Shown here: positions 45,651 to 58,480 of the stretch, one piece after another
How the letters are laid out: each line of letters opens with the position of its first letter
How positions within the stretch are numbered: the first letter of the stretch is position 1
Assembly (NCBI GenBank): GCA_026545765.1
Contig: CM048840.1
Coordinates: 14,698,765 to 14,762,764 of the forward strand
Origin: Plantago major
Lineage: Eukaryota > Streptophyta > Magnoliopsida > Lamiales > Plantaginaceae
Direction of reading: 5' to 3'
DNA: 64,000 bases
Program-made: the position numbers and the translations under genes
The notes under the pieces: model-generated
Seen by the model: only the letters and a program-made list of their open reading frames with translations
The model's database searches: none
Told to the model about the DNA's origin: nothing

Positions 45651-47243
45651 GTTAGTACTTTCTCTCTCTAGATTCTCTTTTCCTCTCATATGTACAAGCC
45701 AAACAATCGTTCCTTTTTTTCCGATTGTTTAATTAGAAGGTTCGATTGGGTTGATTAATTTAATCGATTCGTTAATTAATATAGAATTGGGTTGTGGTGT
45801 TTTTGTTTGATTTGTTTATTGATCTGTTGTCTGTTGTTGAATTCTAGCAGGGGATTAACATAATCCGAACCCTGACAACATATTCTCCTTTTTTCTCCTT
45901 TGCGAACAGGTGATTTTTTGTTTTTCTGTATTTTTTAGCTTATTGTTGAAGCTGATCTGCGAATTAGGTGTGTTGGAATTGTGTGCCGGCATGTGGTTGA
46001 TTGATTTGAGGTTTCGTGTAAAGGTTAGAGTTCTTGCGTGTGCTTGTTTGGTTGCGTAGATGAGATTGTTAGGATTGAGAATTGGAGCTGCAGATTTTAA
46101 GATCTGGAAAAAAAAGTACAAAGGAAAAAGTAGATGGTAGTTATCGAAACGCGTGGATGACGAACTTATAGTATAATTAAGTTAATTCGTTTTTGTTTGT
46201 TTGGATGATAGGTAATTTGTGTGAAAAAATAAAAATTGGGATTAACCTGTTGACTTTAGAGTAAGAACAAATACGGTGTTCTCTTCCACGATTTCAGTAG
46301 TTTTGTGCCAATTGGATGTTTATTTTTGTTTGGGTGGATTGGGTAATAGGTTCTCTGAATGTATAATTCGAATTAAGCTGTTGACTTTAGTTTTCGGAGG
46401 CAAAGGTTTCCTTTTTACATGATTTCAGTAGATGAAACAATTTTTTGTGTGTATAATTGGAAGTAATTGTGTATGTCTGTCTATAAGCGGTACATGATTT
46501 CACCCTGTGCCCTTCAGTTGCCTCAACCATAACCACATACATAGGAATTATTTTGATATATCAAGTTTACCACCGGGTTGTAATTAACTAGTGAATGGAA
46601 CATTAAGATGGTCTACAATTCAGTGGTAGGTAAAACCTAAAAACCTCGGTATGTCTAAGAACTTGCCACCTTTGTGCATAGGTTGTCTTAATTGTTGTGT
46701 AGCTACTGAAGTTGCTTTGATATAGTGCTGATAGAATTGTCAATGGTTGTGGCGACGTGATTCTTACCAGCATCTCTTAGCTCTGGGTTGCAATGAGTTG
46801 CTGGTACCAAGTAAATTGATGTTTAACATGCTTTGATAACTGATAAGAAAGGTGAGCATGTTACATAGTTGCTCAAATATTGGTATTGGCTTCTGAAGTA
46901 GTTCACTAAAAAGACAAAGCAAAATAGTTTCTTGCATTTGAGTTTGCCTTGTGTGGTTTCTTGTTCCCATCCAATCTCATGGTACATAGAGCAATTGTAT
47001 GAATATTTTAAACCTGGCTGGGATAATTATTTTGTTATTCGTAGAGTACAGCCTGTGAGACTTGTTTGATTTCAAGAGATGTACTGGTTTATTAGCCTGG
47101 TTATAGAATTGGCTCGCATTTTTCTGCTTGCTGGGAGTTGAGACGTGATGTTTGTGTGAGGGGATACAAGTTCCTTGTATGATGATACATGTGTATTTTA
47201 TTTGACATATCATCTTGCTTATGAGTTGAATTTTTGCATGCAG
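45651..47243 (+). other. Leader (5' UTR) intron of the A20/AN1 gene
   Basis: Donor GTGAAG/GTTAGT follows a CT-rich leader exon (about 45560-45650). Acceptor TTTTTGCATGCAG/GGAAAA lies 15 bases before the ATG. A long intron in the 5' UTR and an intron-less coding region are typical of plant stress-associated protein genes. Such leader introns often raise expression. Confidence 0.75.
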
Positions 47244-47258
47244 GGAAAATCTGACAAC

Positions 47259-47753
47259 ATGGATCAAAAAGAGACTGGATGTGAAACCCCACAAGCTCCC
47301 ATTGCTTGTGCCAATGGTTGTGGATTCTTTGGATCAGCAGCCACCATGAATATGTGCTCCAAGTGCTACAAAGATATTGTCTTGAAGCAACAGCAGGATA
47401 AGCTCACAGCTTCATCCATCGAGAGTATCATGAATGGGGACTCCACCTCAAGTGTTGCCCTGGTTACAAGTCCACAGGCTGTGTCCTTGGATGTCTCACC
47501 AGTAAAACCGCCACCTGCATCATCCTCAAGTTCGGCACCCGAGGAACCCAAAAAGGGCCCCACACGGTGTGGTACCTGCAGGAAGCGTGTTGGATTAACA
47601 GGATTTAGTTGCCGGTGTGGCAGTACGTTCTGTGCTGTTCACCGGTACTCCGACAAGCACGACTGCACCTTTGATTATCGTACTGCTGGTCAAGAAGCTA
47701 TAGCCAAAGCCAACCCAGTCGTAAAGGGTGAGAAGCTCGGGAACAAGATATGA
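47259..47753 (+). CDS. A20/AN1 zinc-finger stress-associated protein (SAP)
   Basis: The coding exon encodes 164 residues. The A20 finger is C17-x3-C21-x11-C33-x2-C36 (CANGCGFFG...MCSKC). The AN1 finger is C104-x2-C107-x10-C118-x1-C120-x4-C125-x2-H128-x5-H134-x1-C136, the canonical spacing. The linker is rich in Ser and Pro. Plant SAPs bind ubiquitin chains through A20, some act as E3 ligases, and they are induced by heat, cold, salt and drought. This one has the common class I layout. An upstream in-frame ATG at 47175 lies within the leader intron and is not used if that intron is spliced. The gene is intact. Its promoter and leader are duplicated at 3440-4975. Confidence 0.95.
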   Translation: MDQKETGCETPQAPIACANGCGFFGSAATMNMCSKCYKDIVLKQQQDKLTASSIESIMNGDSTSSVALVTSPQAVSLDVSPVKPPPASSSSSAPEEPKKGPTRCGTCRKRVGLTGFSCRCGSTFCAVHRYSDKHDCTFDYRTAGQEAIAKANPVVKGEKLGNKI

Positions 47754-49133
47754 AGCCGTCAATCTTATTTCGCCATGTGTGGGCAAATTGTCCGGTAACG
47801 GGTTCAAGATGTCCCTGTACTGTGAAGTCAAGTGAGATGTTTGATGGCGTCTCTTTAACCTTATGAACTGGACTTTGTTGTTTAGAGCATGAATGCTAGT
47901 GTCAAGGTTTGGTTATGGTTTGGATTGCTTTTCATTCAGTAGCTCATCTGTACTGGGTATCGAATTTCATGTCTGGTAATGATCTTTTTAGTTTGATTAA
48001 TGGTTCGTGTGATGCTGTGGGTATGATATATTTACATAATTTGAAGCACAAGCAACTTATAATAGAGTAGTAGTACAAATGAACGTGCCGAATCTTTTTA
48101 TGGATTGTACGGTGATTTCCCTCCAGTGCTGGTGGCCTATACATGCATACGCATGCCTTGCATTTTAAGGGTAATTTGAACTTTTAAGGGTAAAAAATGT
48201 GATTCAGCATGTGAGTTGATTATTTGACAAGTTAGAGGTGGTTTTTGCATAAGCTCTAGGTGCACGTAGGTGCACGTGAAGCATGAAAATGTATGCTTTT
48301 GGAGCTTAAAATAGTTCATTGTCACCTATTCTGCATCTTCATTGTAAGCACGGAAGCACCTTGTTTTAATTACATTCGGGGCCGGATTAAGGAGTACCGT
48401 GTTTTCTTTCTTCCTTTTGCGTTGACCAAAGGCAGGGGCGAATCCATTACCCTGTGCTCCTCCTCGATTTTTCATGTGAAAGTATTATTATACCCCTATT
48501 CAAAATGCATATGAATATTGAAGTAAATGTTTACGCGAAGGATGAGTATATGTAATGGTTGTAGCCAACTGGTCATGATGAAGGGAATAAGTGCTTCTTG
48601 CACTTGGGAGGGTGAGGGATCGAGTCCTTTATCATGACCCTTTTTTCCTCCATCCGTTTCATCTTTCATCTTCTCTATTGGTTTCATGTTCAACACATCT
48701 TTATTTTTCACTTTACCCCCTAAGTTTCATGCATGTTCTTTTTTTTCTTTTTCATTTTATTTTATTTTCTATTATTAGCAATCCTTATCATTTTTCAACC
48801 TTCTCTTTTTGTTAAGTTCTTTCATTTATATTTTAAATTTAATATTATCTTCACAAAATAAAATTTGTAAGTTTATTTCTACTACGTCCTTTTATAAGTT
48901 TTCATTTTGTTTTGTTAATTTCTTGTTATATTCCACAAACTAATTCTAACTTATATTGAAAAATAAATAGAAAATCTATAGTATATTTGTTATACTTTTA
49001 TAATATAATAATTTAAACTATCATTTATGAATTATTTTCTATAAGTTTATGGTCAAATGAACTGTTTGTTTAAAAGTAAAAAAAAAAAAAGTTCATCTTT
49101 ATTTGTGTAAAAAACATATATTACTATATACTA
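47754..49133. other. 3' flank of the SAP gene and intergenic DNA
   Basis: The first ~350 bases probably hold the 3' UTR. Further on lie AT-rich sequence and T-rich tracts (48720-48840). No gene could be supported. Confidence 0.5.
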
Positions 49134-49386
49134 CTCCCTCCGTTTTTATAAAAGTGAAATAATTTTGATTTGCACAAATTTTTAAGAAAAATGTGTGATC
49201 CCCCAAAAGTATGTGGCTAAAAATGAGTTTGAGATATTAATTGAGTTGAAAAGTACATGTGGGATCAAAAATGTTTGGTTGATAATGAATTGTATTATGG
49301 AAGTAATTTCCATAAAATGAAATGTAACACTTTTAGTGAAACACCCAAAACGAAAAATTGTTTCATTTTTACAGAAATGGAGGGAG
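49134..49386. mobile_element. Stowaway-like MITE
   Basis: A 253-bp element with terminal inverted repeats CTCCCTCCGTTTTTATAAAA and its near inverse (TTTTTACAGAAATGGAGGGAG), flanked by TA at 49132-49133 and 49387-49388. Non-coding. Confidence 0.92.
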
Positions 49387-50485
49387 TAATTAAGAACAGG
49401 AAATAGAACAATAAAATTGAAATAGATGCAGAGTAACATACTCTTTAGTAGAAAAAGGCTAGGCACTACAACACAAACTTCATAATAAATAATTTTTTAT
49501 TAAATTAGATTATTTTATTAATAATATTCAATATTATTTAAAAAATAAAATATTATGTCAAAAAATAATATTATGCTACCCTTCACATAAATTTCTGCGT
49601 TCGCCCCTGAGTCAAACCAAGATATGTTCTTACTGAGGAAGTTTGCAACAAGATATGAGAATTTCAAGATTGACATATTTCAATACCAAATTCGAACAAT
49701 AATTGAATACGACTCGACAAGATTCAAAATAACATGAAGTTTTTTAACCTGAGCAAGATTCAAACATTCGATGTGAAATAAATCACAGACCAATACAATT
49801 TTGTTATGGTGGTTTGGTAAATAATAATTTAGATTTTAGAGTACATTTATAAATAAAATACTACTATGATTTTGAGGTTAGTATAAAGTTCGTTATAAAT
49901 TTGATCAAATTTGCAATATATGTGCAAGATGTGTTCGGCCATTTCATAATTGGTTCAATTTTGGACTTGTATCTAATCATGCTGTTACGCTGCAAATCCA
50001 TGAATTGTGTTGACCCCGATCCAAGAAATACTCTATTTGTTTCTACTTCAATATTATTCAACAAATAGTGGTCTAAATCAACTGGGGCATATGACATGGG
50101 GTGGTAATATGTAATTACCAACATAATAAGGAAACATTCTGTCCTGGAAAGGCAAATGTATGTTAGCAATTTGAAAATCCAAGCATCTGAGACATTAACG
50201 TGGCTTAACAGGCATATCCATTCACGACATAAACGAACCTCAAAAAAGCACTGTATTAGCATTCTTAAATTCAAGGTTGAATCATTCCGCTAAAGCTAAA
50301 AGGTAAGATAACCTTCTTTAACACTCCTATGAATATACCATAGGAGGCAATGACATTGCTTTTTTCTAGACAGGATGGAATATTCAGTCAGGAATATGAC
50401 AAAGGTTGAGGTACATATATTCCGGACACCTGAATAACAACAATAAGGACAAAGGTTCCAAGATCAAGGTAACATGAAAGTGTGT
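49387..50485. other. Intergenic region between MITE and LSM7
   Basis: AT-rich. An open frame on the minus strand at 49864-50274 shows no recognisable domain and is treated as chance. The LSM7 3' UTR probably occupies the last part. Confidence 0.5.
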
Positions 50486-52319
50486 TTATGATCCTTCCGG
50501 GTTAAAGGGATTTGCAATCTCATCTGTTCCATCTGTTGGTGAAACGAGCATCACGGCAGTCCCACGGCAAACCTACAAAAATGAATTACAATAAATTAAT
50601 ATGGAATATCCAACTTCATAAGTAAACGAAAATATCATGTTTTGATACTTGAGACTCAGTTTTGCAGTAGAATTGGGTGATTTAATGTCAAGAACGGATC
50701 AAAGAGCATGAGCATGAATGTATCACTTCTCAGTAAGCAGCGCATCAGGTGAGAACACCAAAACAAACAGCAAAATTATGTCAAAGGCTACTTTCGTGTA
50801 AAAACCCCATTACCCCGAGGAGCGCGCATAAAAAATTGAAAGCCTCAAGTAGTTAATAAATATGTGTGTAATGCGAGTACAGATGATACATACTATTAGG
50901 CCAAGGCGCCGGGTCTGATCGGTGGTCTTCAGTGGGTCATCTGGATCTGTATTGCATAAAGAATATAAATTAAAGAACAGCTTAAGCATAACACACAGAA
51001 ATGTGTCTTGTTAAACATGGTGCAGCAAGACTTGCTAATTTTGAAGTGTGACTAACAGATCACCGTAGATAAGATATCATTCAACTGAATAAAAATCACA
51101 GTATCAATTAAAATTTCAAAATTAATCAGTTTATTGTTTTTGCATGTGTAAGTGCAAATCCAATCCTAGTGTAAAGGGATTTTATTAGTTTAAACTTTAA
51201 AGACCACAGGCACCTGCCCATCATACTACTGTCTTCCATTTCAAGAATAAATATTAGTACTACATAAACTTAAGGTCTTGACTCATATTTGCATAAACAA
51301 TGAATAAGGCACTCCAACGACTGTGGCATACAATTAAAAGATAATCAACAGTGCATAACTACATAAGGCCACCTTTTTTCTCTTTTCCCCTGACAGTGTG
51401 ACTTGGATGAAAACAAATCAACACCGGAGACAAAAATGAACGTGCTGGAAAAACTATTTTCATAATGTTTACCATAAAAGCAACCATATGTGCATAATGA
51501 TTGAGTAACGAAGATACCATTGACCACAGTCCAGCAATTCTTAGGTAGTTTGGAAAGTACATGTTAAACACCATCGCTTCTGCTTACAGCTATTGCAAAC
51601 TATTTGGAAGAGTACAATCCAAAAATTAAGTGCACCATTTAATGAAATAGTAAAATACTAACCGCGAATGAACTCCACAGCTTCATCCAGCACAAGATTC
51701 AAGAGCTGGTCATATCCTTTCAGTGTTCCAGTAACTGAAACATAGAATCAAAACCTTAAATTACTCTCTTAAGCAATAAATAAAACTAAGCCTCCCTAAG
51801 AAAAGACTGGAAAGAACCAAAGACTAAGAAAGTACAGCAGCTGACCACATAAAAGAACTAGAGTCTAAAGCACAATCATAATTTCTAATTACTGCCAACT
51901 CAAACAAGAACAATCCGAATTCAGGTACTTTACGTGTCTTACGGACTTATACCCACCAAAAAAATCACATTACGCTCAACCTATCTACCATTCTTGGCTA
52001 AACAACATTCTGGTTTCAAGCATAACCACCACAATCAGTTGAATAAGAATTGTGTTTAATCAACACAATGCCAAATATCCGAAACGCTAAAACATAACTA
52101 CGCGGTTTATAAGCAAAATTGAAACTAGATGTGATATAGCTGCTCACCTTGTCTTCCACCAGTGAGCTTAACTTGAACGCCCTTGTCGACAAACTTCGCC
52201 AAATCCAGAACTGTTTCCTTCCTTCCAGACTGGAAAAAAATAGAAAAAAAATTAAAATCAAAGGCAGAAAACAGTCAGCTCGTTAAGCAAAACACGGAAA
52301 AACAGATCGGCGTTACCAT
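50486..52319 (-). CDS. LSM7: U6 snRNA-associated Sm-like protein LSM7
   Basis: Five coding exons on the minus strand: 52319-52317 (only the ATG), 52229-52148, 51734-51663, 50946-50894 and 50572-50486. Together they encode 98 residues, the usual LSM7 length, with consensus GT/AG borders and consistent phases. The protein begins SGRKETVLDLAKFVDKGVQV; it has the Sm1 motif (VKLTGGRQVTGTLKGYDQLLNLVLDEA) and the Sm2 motif (LGLIVCRGTAVMLVSP). LSM7 is a subunit of the LSM2-8 ring that binds the U6 snRNA 3' end in splicing, and of the cytoplasmic LSM1-7 ring in mRNA decay. A 5' UTR intron (donor near 52449, acceptor near 52365) is possible. The gene looks intact. Confidence 0.96.
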
Positions 52320-53152
52320 TATAGCTTCGATCGACAAGGTGCACGGAGTTCGACCTGAAAACAAATCGTCGGAAAAAATTCAATCAGAGTGTGCAAGAAG
52401 CAGAAATCGCAAATTGTACTCCGAGAACGATGGTGAGAGGAGCTTACGATATTCCGAGAACGAGAGCAGAGAAAATTTTGCCCTAAAATTGTTCTTAGTT
52501 TTCCCAAATCCCCCGTTTGCCCCAAACTGGCCTAGATATTGATGACTTGAAGGATCCCAGTCGGTTCGTTACTCTTGATTGGTGCGAGCTCTAATCGAGT
52601 CCGAGCTCGGCTCGCCTCGTTAACAAACCTAATTTTTTCACGAAATTGCCTTGTGAGATCTTTCATATTTAAAGTCGCGAAATTCTCTATAATGCATAAA
52701 CATGTATAATTTACCCTAAAACTAGATATCGATTTTTCATGGATCGACCAAGAACTCAGAATCGTTGGTTAATAACCATAACCATAACCTGCCAATAACC
52801 ATTAGCATTTTCAAAACGGTTTTTAACCGTAACCGTTCAGCAACCGCCTAGTTGCAACTATAACCAGTATGGTTTTCGGTTACGGTTTGTTTTTAACAAA
52901 AATCACGAAAATCCATCAAATCAGAACATGAATCACGTAAATTAACCAAACAAAAATCAAACTTGAAGGAAGAAGAAATTGATCTGGGAGACGGACTGAG
53001 ATTCTGGGAATTGAACAAAGAGTTGAAATTCCTGTCAATGAATATGGGAATCGAAGTTCATGGCTGCTGAGTGAGACAGATCGAAGTTCATCGCGATTGG
53101 CTAGTTGGGAATTGGGATCGAAATTGATCGAACTGTGAGACTGAGAGACAGA

Positions 53153-54290
53153 CACTACAAAAAATCTGGGTTGTAGCGACGGATAGATCCGTCGGTACAG
53201 CCCAGCTATCCGTCGCCCCAGCTCTGGCGACGGATCGGGCGACGGATAGAAAATCCGTCGCCCCCCTGGAGCTGTGGCGACGGATAAAAATCCGTCGTCG
53301 ATTCATGACAGTTAGACGGATTGACCTTTTTTAAAAAAAAAAAATGATTATGGGCGGATAGATCTATCCGTCGCCCCATTTTTTTAAAATAAAAAATAAA
53401 ATCCGTATCAATTTTTATATTCAGATCTGGATTAATCCGGCGATGGAGTGCGGTGGTGGCGGTGGTGGTGCGGTGGGTGTAGTGCGGTGGTGGTGGGAGG
53501 TGGTGGTTGTGGAAGGGTGGTGGTGGTGGTGGAGGAGATGGTGGTGGTGGGAGGGTGGTGGTGGTGGAGGAGATGCTGGTGGTGGCAGGGTGGTGGGGAG
53601 GTGGTGGTGTGAGTAGAGAGGTGGTGGTGGTGGTGGAGGAGGATGGTGGAGGAAAGGAGGTGGTGGAGGAGATGGTGGTGGTGGAGGATGGTGGTGGTGG
53701 CAGGGTGGTGGTGGTGGGAGGAGAGAGGTGGTGGTGGTGGTGGTGAGATGGTGGTGGAGGAAAGGAGGTGGTGGAGGAGATGGTGGTGGTGGAGGATGGT
53801 GGTGGTGGGAGGAGAAAGGTGGTGGTGGGAGGAGAAAGGTGGTGGAGGAGATGGTGGTGGTGGAGGATGGTGGTGGTGGGAGGAGATGGTGGTGGTGGAG
53901 GATGGTGGTGGTGGGAGGAGAAAGGTGGTGGTGGGAGGAGGAGGAGAGGAGAAGTAGTGGAGAAAAGGAGGTGGTGGAGGAGATATATTATATTTTTTTT
54001 AGGTTTTTAGCGACGGATAGATCTAGATCTATCCGTCGCTAATTTTTTTTTTTTTTTTAATTTTCCGGCCTTGTAGCGACGGATAAATCTATCCGTCGCT
54101 AAAATTTTTTTTTTTTTTTTTTTTTGGTCAACGCTCTGTAGCGACGGATAATTTTATCCGTCGCTACAGAGCGACGGATAACCTTTATCCGTCGCCAAAC
54201 GGGGCGACGGATTAGCGATCCGTCGCTACAGGGGCGACGGATAAAATCCGTCGCCCCTTTCCGTCCCGTTACGGATGGATTCTTGTAGTG
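53153..54290. mobile_element. Non-autonomous CACTA element 1 with GGT-rich core
   Basis: Starts CACTACAAAAAATCTGGG and ends GGATTCTTGTAGTG, with the 3-bp duplication AGA (53150-53152 and 54291-54293). Both ends carry GCGACGGATA / TATCCGTCGC subterminal repeats of the same family as the larger element at 33954-39573. The 1138-bp element codes for no transposase. Confidence 0.93.
53440..53985 (+). repeat. GGT/GGA-rich minisatellite in the CACTA core
   Basis: Long purine/G-rich array of GGTGGTGGTGG, GGAGGA and GGAGAAAGG blocks with a loose 9-12 bp register and larger repeats of ~60-90 bp. It produces overlapping long open frames in several phases, none protein-like. The G-runs on one strand could form G-quadruplexes. 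Confidence 0.9.
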
Positions 54291-54699
54291 AGACTGCCAA
54301 AGAGGATTGGCGATTGGTGAGTCGGAATTGAAGCCTTCATTTGAGAAGAGATCGTCTCTGTGTCTTCAAATGGAATTAACGACGAGATTGGTGATGGAAG
54401 TTCATGTCGTGAGGCTGTGAGCAGACTAGTAGAGACGAACTGGGTTTGTGTTGTGTATGAGTGAGTATGACGGCTGTGAAGAGATGAAACGAAATGAATT
54501 TTGAAAAACCAGCAAATAACCTAAACCTATGGTTATTTGTGGTTACATGACCAAACCGGAACTGGTCAGAAAATTTTTCGGTTCCGGTTATGGTTATGGT
54601 TATTATTTAAATGGTTAAGGTTATGGTTATAAACCGGAATTGAAATAATGGTTATGGTTATGGTTATTAACCAACCAGTTCCAGGCCTACCCGCAATGT

Positions 54700-55137
54700 T
54701 TTTTTGAAAAAAAACTTACTGAGATCATCAATGTTCATCCAAATCCATATATGTTGATTTTTACATCAAATTGTCTATGTTTATCGTGAAATTGTCTATG
54801 TTTAGCATGCAGACATTAATAACAACCTATTTATCCAATCAAAACACAATATTTAAGAAAATAACATGAACTTCAATTTCATTCGTCAACCAATAAATTT
54901 CAATACACAAAATGATAAAAAAAATCAAAAATTTACAACCTATAAAAATATATGTCTGTTCAAAAACATTTAATACATTCGTAAAAAAAACATTTAATAT
55001 ATCTACAAAATAGATTTCTTCACACTCTTCGCTTGTTCGTCGACCCCTTCTTCCACAACGTCTCAATTTTTGTGACCAATCAATTTCTTTGTTCGACCAC
55101 CTTTTTTCCGAAAACCTAATACATACAACAAAAACAT
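54700..55137. other. AT-rich flank of the tandem array
   Basis: No gene. It contains inverse copies (ATTGTCTATGTTT near 54768-54810) of the unit found in the array to the right. Confidence 0.5.
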
Positions 55138-55990
55138 CAAAAAACATATACAATTTATACATAAACATAGACCATTTATACAAAAAAAACTAGACAATTT
55201 ATAGTAAAACATAGACAATTTATACAAAAAACTAATCCAGCAACAACGAACAACATAGACAATTTATACTAAAACATAGACAATTTCTACTAAAACATAG
55301 ACCATTTATACAAAAAAACTAGACAGTTTATAGTAAAACATAGACAATTTATACAAAAAACTAAACCGGCAACAACGAACAATATAGACAATTTATACTA
55401 AAACATAAACCATTTATACAAAAAATAAACAATTTATAGTAAAACATAGACAATTTATACAAAAAACTAAACCCGCAACAACGAACATAAACAATTTCTT
55501 CTAAAACATACACAATTAATTTCTACTAAAACATAGACCATTTATACAAAAAGCTATACAATTTACACTAAAACATATACAATTTATACAAAAAAACTAA
55601 ACCAGAAACAACGAACAAAATAGACAATTCCTACTAAAACATAGACCATTTATACAAAAAAACTAGACAATTTATACAAAAAAACTAAACCAGCAACAAC
55701 GAAAAACATACACAATTTCTAATAAAACATAGATCATTTATACAAAAAATTAGACAATATACAACACATATATCTTTTCACAATAAACCAACATCAAAGA
55801 ACAACATAGACAATTTCTACTAAAACATAGGGCATTTATAAAAAAAACTAGAATTTTTTTACCAAAATATAGAAAATTACTAAATTAAAGCATATAAAAC
55901 GCATGAATACTCATTCGAAACATCATATATACATTAAAACTGACACTGAACAAACTAGATAATTTCGACTAAAATGTAGACCATTTATAC
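55138..55990. repeat. Degenerate AT-rich tandem array
   Basis: More than twenty copies of a unit close to AAAACATAGACAATTTATAC alternate with AAAAAACTAGACAATTTATA, plus a less frequent AACCAGCAACAACGAACA spacer. The higher-order period is about 100-125 bp. Inverse copies lie at 54768-54810, and a further direct copy is at about 56438-56455. It resembles a small satellite or the internal repeat region of an unidentified transposable element. Confidence 0.85.
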
Positions 55991-57839
55991 AAAAAACTAA
56001 ACGAAATCGGGAAAAACATAAGTGACCTGAAAATCAAGGAGACGACAAGGTAATGACTTATGTGTGTTGAGTAGTCGAAGATTCGCCGGAGAAGACAACC
56101 GGAAAGCTTCGAAGTCCGGTCAACAATTTTGAAAGTCGACAAAACAGAAAAATGAAACTGATAGAAAGGTAGATCGGCTCATGAGCTGCTCAAATATGCA
56201 ATCGGATTTAGTATTGACGGTCGAACGGCGGATTTAGTGGTGGTTGGGTGGTGGTTTTAGAGAGAGAAAGATATTGGAAGATAGAGAGAGAAACATGAAG
56301 AAGGAAATGATGAAAGTGAAATAAAACCTTAAAAAATTGACTATTATACTAAAACCGTTTTCGGATCCGGATTTGAATCCAATTCTTAAAAAATCTACCC
56401 TCAATCCAGATCCTCGAAAAATATTAAAATGGACAAATATAAAACATAGACAATTTTTATGTGAAACTAGATGGACTTTTTGGACTCTCACAAATGAGTA
56501 GGACTTTTATAAGACTTTGTATTTTTTCATATAAGTATAAAAATATGTATTTAGTCGTGCCTAAACGAGATTATCGAGTATCGACGAATCGATTCCTACT
56601 CCGATCGACAACAAAATGAGGACAAAGTTAGGCCCGAACTCGACTCGAAAACCTTATTGAACAAGCAAATATGTAATCGAGCCCTTGATAAGGCTCGACT
56701 TGTATTGGAGCTCTACCCATATACTCCGGGCCTGCTAATAAATCGTCTCGGACAGTACTAAAAGGTAACAACCGACAAGCCCACAATGTGAATTCACTGA
56801 TTGGTAGTCGGTAGATTATTGAGTAGTTGATAAGCCAGATGGTTTTTGCGGAGTTGTTCAGTCACTTTAGTGTATTAATTAGTTGGCAAACTAGTTGATT
56901 CGTTATATAATATATAAAAACAAATTATCTATCGTATTTTTTTATAATCTACCTAAACAAGTTTGTTAGATTAGTTAGCTGTCACATGCTAGCTGCCACC
57001 TAGTCATAAATATAAAAAGGTGGGAAAAATATATGTAATTTTTGTGTAAATGTAATTTTGTTTATTATTTGTTAGGTCTGAAGTTGGTAATGTAAAGTTA
57101 TACGTGACGGCTAAAAATAACAAACGTATAATGAATTACCCAAAACCCACAAATATTAATTGGATATTGACTAGGTAATACCCAACAACAATCTCAGTCC
57201 AACCCAGTTCGACCCGTAGTGACTTAAAATCAAATGGAATCGAATGGGTAGGGTTGGGTAATAATGAGTTTAACTGCTTTCAACCCAGTTTAACCCAACC
57301 ATATCCATGGACCATGTGTAATAATGAGTTTAACTACTTTCAATCCCAATTCCCACGTGTTCATCCAAATCCATTTTCTATGTTGATGCTTGTAGGTTTA
57401 TTCTCACCGATTCATCGACCTATTTTTTTCTCTCTCTTCTTCACAATAGTTTATTCTATATTAATTGTTCGGCAAAGAAGCTCTTCTCTTCCCATAAGGA
57501 AAAGTCGTGACCCATAAGGCAACAGATTAGAGGATTCATTGGTTTCAAAAGAGACTTTCACTTCGTGGTTGAGACAGCTTGAATTTGCATATTCAGTATA
57601 AAACGTTTTTTTCCCTAAAAAACCTAGTCCGACCCCACCCTAACCGCTATGGCCGGGCTGCCTCGGGTTTCATGCTGATGGGTTCTTCTTGGGTATGGGT
57701 ATCAATTGGATTGTGCAATGGATAGGGTAGTACCTACAATTATTGCTATGATTATTTGTGAGGATGTGAATAACTTGGGTTCTTCTTGGGTATGGGTATC
57801 AAGTCACACATAATTACGGCCCAAAACACAACGCGGGTT
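55991..57839. other. Intergenic, repeat-derived DNA without a supported gene
   Basis: Includes 'aactcgactcgaaaacc' and 'gggtagggttgggta' type motifs, which are common at ends of old hAT-like elements. No complete pair of termini could be fixed. The reading frames here are short and unconvincing. Confidence 0.4.
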
Positions 57840-58480
57840 GCTCATGAGCAAATATTCTTACACATGAGCTCGTTGGACCAAGTTTTGCACACACACACAT
57901 GTAAAGGTAAACAAGGGTATCCGCACTAAGGACTTGTAACATATGCATTCCCGACGACTAAATAAGAGTAACAATCCTGTATAAGAGCAAGGCGCGCAAG
58001 GAGGAGGTGGTGACGTCAAAGGTCCATAATCATCCAATTCAAACTAATCAACAAAATGTATCTGAAACTACATTTCGGTTGGCCCAAAAGTCCAAAACAG
58101 TTTTTGGAAAAAAACACGACTAATCGTCGATTCGTGGCAATATTACGTTTTAACAATTTAAAAACTTGACCGGGCTTGTCCTTTTATTAGAACCGTTAGA
58201 CTAGCTAGATGATAGTTGTTTGGTGTTATTTAAATTTCTCATTTGTTAAAAACGAACAGATAATTAGTAAATCATAATTAGAAAGTTTGGAACCCGTACC
58301 AACACACACAGCGTGGGCTTACATATAAACACAATAGAAATTGCAGGCTGGTTGGCCAAGTTTGTTCACGTAAAATCAAATATATATAAATGTAAACTGG
58401 GTATCTCTAAACTCAGGGTTGGAACATTTCCGGCTGCTGGAGATTATTAAGGCAAGGCGCGCAAGGAGGAGGTTGTGACA
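57840..58480. repeat. Diverged direct repeat of about 170 bp
   Basis: Segments ending at 58014 and 58479 share a 28-bp block (57987-58014 and 58452-58479, one mismatch; core GGCGCGCAAGGAGGAGGT). Upstream they share scattered similarity (CCAAGTTT, ATGTAAA, GGGTATC). The GC-rich block stands out from the AT-rich surroundings. Confidence 0.6.

Larger units (their letters stand above)
42054..46994 (+). repeat. Segmental duplication, right copy
   Basis: Direct repeat of 1-4975. The right copy continues into the intact A20/AN1 gene, so it is probably closer to the ancestral arrangement. Homology ends after 'agagcaa' at 46994, inside the leader intron. Confidence 0.95.
52750..54690. mobile_element. 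TIR element (hAT-like), interrupted by a short CACTA
   Basis: A 25-bp perfect inverted repeat bounds it (52765-52789 and 54650-54674; core AATAACCATAACCATAACC). Outside this the ends diverge, and the exact termini and target duplication are unclear. Inside are further 'aaccgg/ggttat' motifs and no transposase. The short CACTA element 53153-54290 sits in the middle. The hAT assignment rests on terminal style only. Confidence 0.55.

Noticed and set aside
49864..50274. 136-codon open frame on the minus strand
   Set aside because: AT-rich, no domain and no splice or promoter context. Treated as chance.
53507..54042. Several overlapping open frames of about 80-104 codons
   Set aside because: They are translations of the GGT/GGA minisatellite (runs of Val, Gly, Trp, Glu) in all phases, with no start context or domain. 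The CACTA core explains them.
52765..54674. Telomere-like AACCATAACC repeats
   Set aside because: The unit differs from the plant telomere repeat CCCTAAA. It forms the inverted ends of a transposable element.
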